Positions 63,784 through 64,000 of a DNA stretch of 64,000 nucleotides are shown here, in pieces; positions within the stretch are counted from its first letter, which is position 1; each line of letters starts with the position of its first letter. Where the stretch lies: positions 976,320 to 1,040,319 of the forward strand of contig NZ_JAUHHC010000002.1 of NCBI RefSeq assembly GCF_030410485.1, read 5' to 3'. The position numbers and the translations under genes were made by a program. The notes beneath the pieces were generated by a model. The model had not been told where the DNA came from. It searched no databases and saw nothing but the letters and a program-made list of their open reading frames with translations. Origin of the DNA: Roseateles violae. GTDB taxonomy: Bacteria > Pseudomonadota > Gammaproteobacteria > Burkholderiales > Burkholderiaceae_C.

Positions 63784-63807
63784 GCGGGGCGCCGAGGCGC
63801 CCCGCTT
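63784..63807 (+). terminator. Terminator after the PRC-barrel gene
   Basis: Ten-base stem GCGGGGCGCC / GGCGCCCCGC with a minimal loop, then TTCCGTT. Strong stem, weak T run. Confidence 0.65.
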
Positions 63808-63874
63808 CCGTTCTCGGGCGACGCTCAGGCCTGTTGCGCGCGCCTGGTCGCGCAGATTGCGGATCTGCGCGTGA

Positions 63875-64000
63875 TTGCGCTTGACCGCCGCCCAGCAGGT
63901 CGAGATCCATTTCGAGGTCGAGAACCTCGGCCCGACCGACACCATCGCCGGAATCACCAGCCACGCCTATTTCAGCCTCGATGGCCCGGAGCAGGGGGTG
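63875..64000 (+). pseudogene. Aldose 1-epimerase-like fragment, N-terminus missing
   Basis: From about 63881 the plus strand encodes RLTAAQQVEIHFEVENLGPT followed by GITSHAYFSLDGP, matching the middle of galactose mutarotases (the TNHxYFNLDG region near residue 170). An in-frame TGA at 63872 lies directly before it, and nothing resembling the first 160 residues is found upstream. A TTG at 63875 could start translation, but the gene would lack its N-terminal half. It runs off the right edge. Confidence 0.4.

Overview
The window is very GC-rich, gene-dense chromosomal DNA of a betaproteobacterium. The Roseateles/Rubrivivax/Mitsuaria side of the Burkholderiales is my best guess. The reasons are a tmk-holB-pilZ-tatD order, an orphan Bug-type receptor, a PEP-CTERM protein, tsaE-amiC back to back with queG, and strong G/C preference at third codon positions. 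I found no rRNA, tRNA, CRISPR array or prophage. The one mobile element is an IS481-family insertion at 61694-62736.

Region by region. (a) 1-9.5 kb: a minus-strand chain, rlu-type pseudouridine synthase > MFS exporter > miaA > ABC ATPase > FtsX-like permease > secreted CrtC-like protein. The first four genes are joined by 4-bp stop/start overlaps, and a plus-strand PEP-CTERM gene sits between the last two. (b) 9.5-20.9 kb: mutL, dedA, amiC, tsaE, queG, an AEC transporter, a Bug receptor, xerD, marC, a GNAT and isocitrate lyase, the last with an AT-rich promoter carrying a perfect palindrome. (c) 20.9-33.9 kb: small proteins, an iron alcohol dehydrogenase, an esterase/thioesterase-GNAT set, ygfZ, the mltG-tmk-holB-pilZ-tatD-ankyrin operon, cfa and an OmpA-like lipoprotein. 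(d) 34-42.7 kb: one giant gene, a cyclic beta-1,2-glucan synthase. (e) 42.9-54.7 kb: an envelope-maintenance region with an MCE-type lipid transport operon, a BON lipoprotein, a YqjD/YqjE set, two DUF1328 proteins, an orphan NarL-type response regulator, a cardiolipin synthase-like protein and YihY. (f) 54.7-61.7 kb: a sigma54-dependent response regulator, a hybrid histidine kinase, a Na+/H+ antiporter and an rpoN outside its usual gene context. (g) 61.7-64 kb: the IS481 copy, small hydrophilic proteins, a PRC-barrel protein and a broken aldose 1-epimerase-like fragment.

The most interesting signal is not a gene. An 18-bp inverted repeat of the form TGTMGG-N6-CCKACA recurs with fixed spacing in at least six intergenic places. 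It lies in front of the OmpA-like lipoprotein, near the glucan synthase start, twice in front of the BON/small-protein pair, in front of the orphan response regulator itself and in front of a DUF1328 gene. The simplest reading is an undescribed envelope-stress regulon run by that response regulator. This is inference from spacing and position; no experiment is implied.
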